In this document: piece by piece, positions 5,444 to 5,827 of the stretch | Numbering within the stretch: position 1 is the first letter of the stretch | Layout of the letters: the number at the start of each line of letters is the position of its first letter | Assembly (NCBI GenBank): GCA_964589365.1 | Contig: CAZPTQ010000243.1 | Coordinates: 1-5,827, forward strand | Direction of reading: 5' to 3' | DNA length: 5,827 bases | DNA from: M3007 sp964589365 | Lineage (GTDB): Bacteria > Bacteroidota > Bacteroidia > Chitinophagales > Saprospiraceae | The notes under the pieces: model-generated | What the model was told of the DNA's origin: nothing | The model's input: the letters and a program-made list of their open reading frames with translations, nothing else | Databases searched by the model: none | Position numbers and translations under genes: made by a program

Positions 5444-5827
5444 GCGTTTAGAGAACTGGAAGTTCTTACGCGCTTTTGGCTTACCGTACTTCTTGCGTTC
5501 TACGGCGCGGCTGTCACGTGTTAGGAATTTCCGAACTTTCAGCGGTGAGCGGAACTCTTCGTTGAGCTTCACCAAAGCGCGGCTCAAGCCCATGCGCACG
5601 GCTTCCGATTGGCCTTTATAGCCACCACCGCGCACGTTCACTTTCAGGTCATAGGCATTTTCGATGCCTACCACTGCAAAAGGATCGGTCACGTTGTGCT
5701 GCACGTGCATCTGCGGGAAGTATTCGCGGTAGTCCTTGCCATTTACCGTGATCTTGCCTTCCCCTTTCATCAAATAAACGCGGGCAACTGCGGTTTTCCG
5801 ACGGCCCACGGCATTTATCATTTCCAT
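5441..5827 (-). CDS. rpsI: 30S ribosomal protein S9
   Basis: Encodes 128 aa. S9 lies in the 30S head, and its C-terminal tail reaches the P-site tRNA. The N-terminus INAVGRRKTAVARVYL (4-19) is canonical. The family signature GGGYKGQSEAVRMGLSRAL is at 67-85, LTRDSRAVERKKYGKPKARK at 102-121, and the protein ends in the conserved FQFSKR, whose terminal Lys-Arg contacts tRNA. The ATG coincides with the right edge of the window; the MEMINAVGRRK start fits the family, so the gene looks complete, although its leader cannot be seen. In most bacteria rplM (L13) lies directly upstream, and it is expected just beyond the edge. The stop codon forms the outer end of a 27-bp inverted-repeat arm. Confidence 0.97.
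   Translation of the reverse strand: MEMINAVGRRKTAVARVYLMKGEGKITVNGKDYREYFPQMHVQHNVTDPFAVVGIENAYDLKVNVRGGGYKGQSEAVRMGLSRALVKLNEEFRSPLKVRKFLTRDSRAVERKKYGKPKARKNFQFSKR

Overview
The window reads like ordinary chromosome of a Bacteroidota bacterium, plausibly a Saprospiria-type genome with roughly balanced base composition (inference). Three things point there: the order rpsI-rpsB-tsf, an imelysin lipoprotein paired with a DUF4856-like lipoprotein, and a tandem universal stress protein of the type common in that phylum. Most genes also lack a Shine-Dalgarno sequence at normal spacing. All six genes are on the minus strand, so transcription runs from high to low coordinates.

The right half (about 3530-5827) is a translation operon: rpsI (S9, start codon at the window edge), rpsB (S2) and tsf (EF-Ts), closed by a strong intrinsic terminator at 3532-3572. 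The spacers carry unexpected structure. A 90-bp near-perfect inverted repeat (5354-5443) starts in the rpsI stop codon. An all-pyrimidine tract abuts the rpsB start codon. An unusually good Shine-Dalgarno sequence lies 28 nt upstream of tsf, at the right distance for a 7-codon TTG-started mini-ORF that ends in an ATGA overlap with tsf.

The middle (2559-3401) is a stand-alone two-domain universal stress protein gene, separated from tsf by the terminator and by a second small hairpin.

The left part (66-2393) encodes two predicted lipoproteins, a DUF4856-like protein and then an imelysin-family (M75) protein, probably one transcript. Their 93-bp spacer holds a 34-bp inverted repeat without a U-tract. 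The family context suggests envelope iron or haem handling, but the imelysin lacks the His of the usual GxHxxE motif. A 17-bp tandem repeat begins 11 bp past the imelysin stop and runs off the left edge. No spacer exceeds 300 bp, and no tRNA, rRNA, insertion sequence or CRISPR array is visible.
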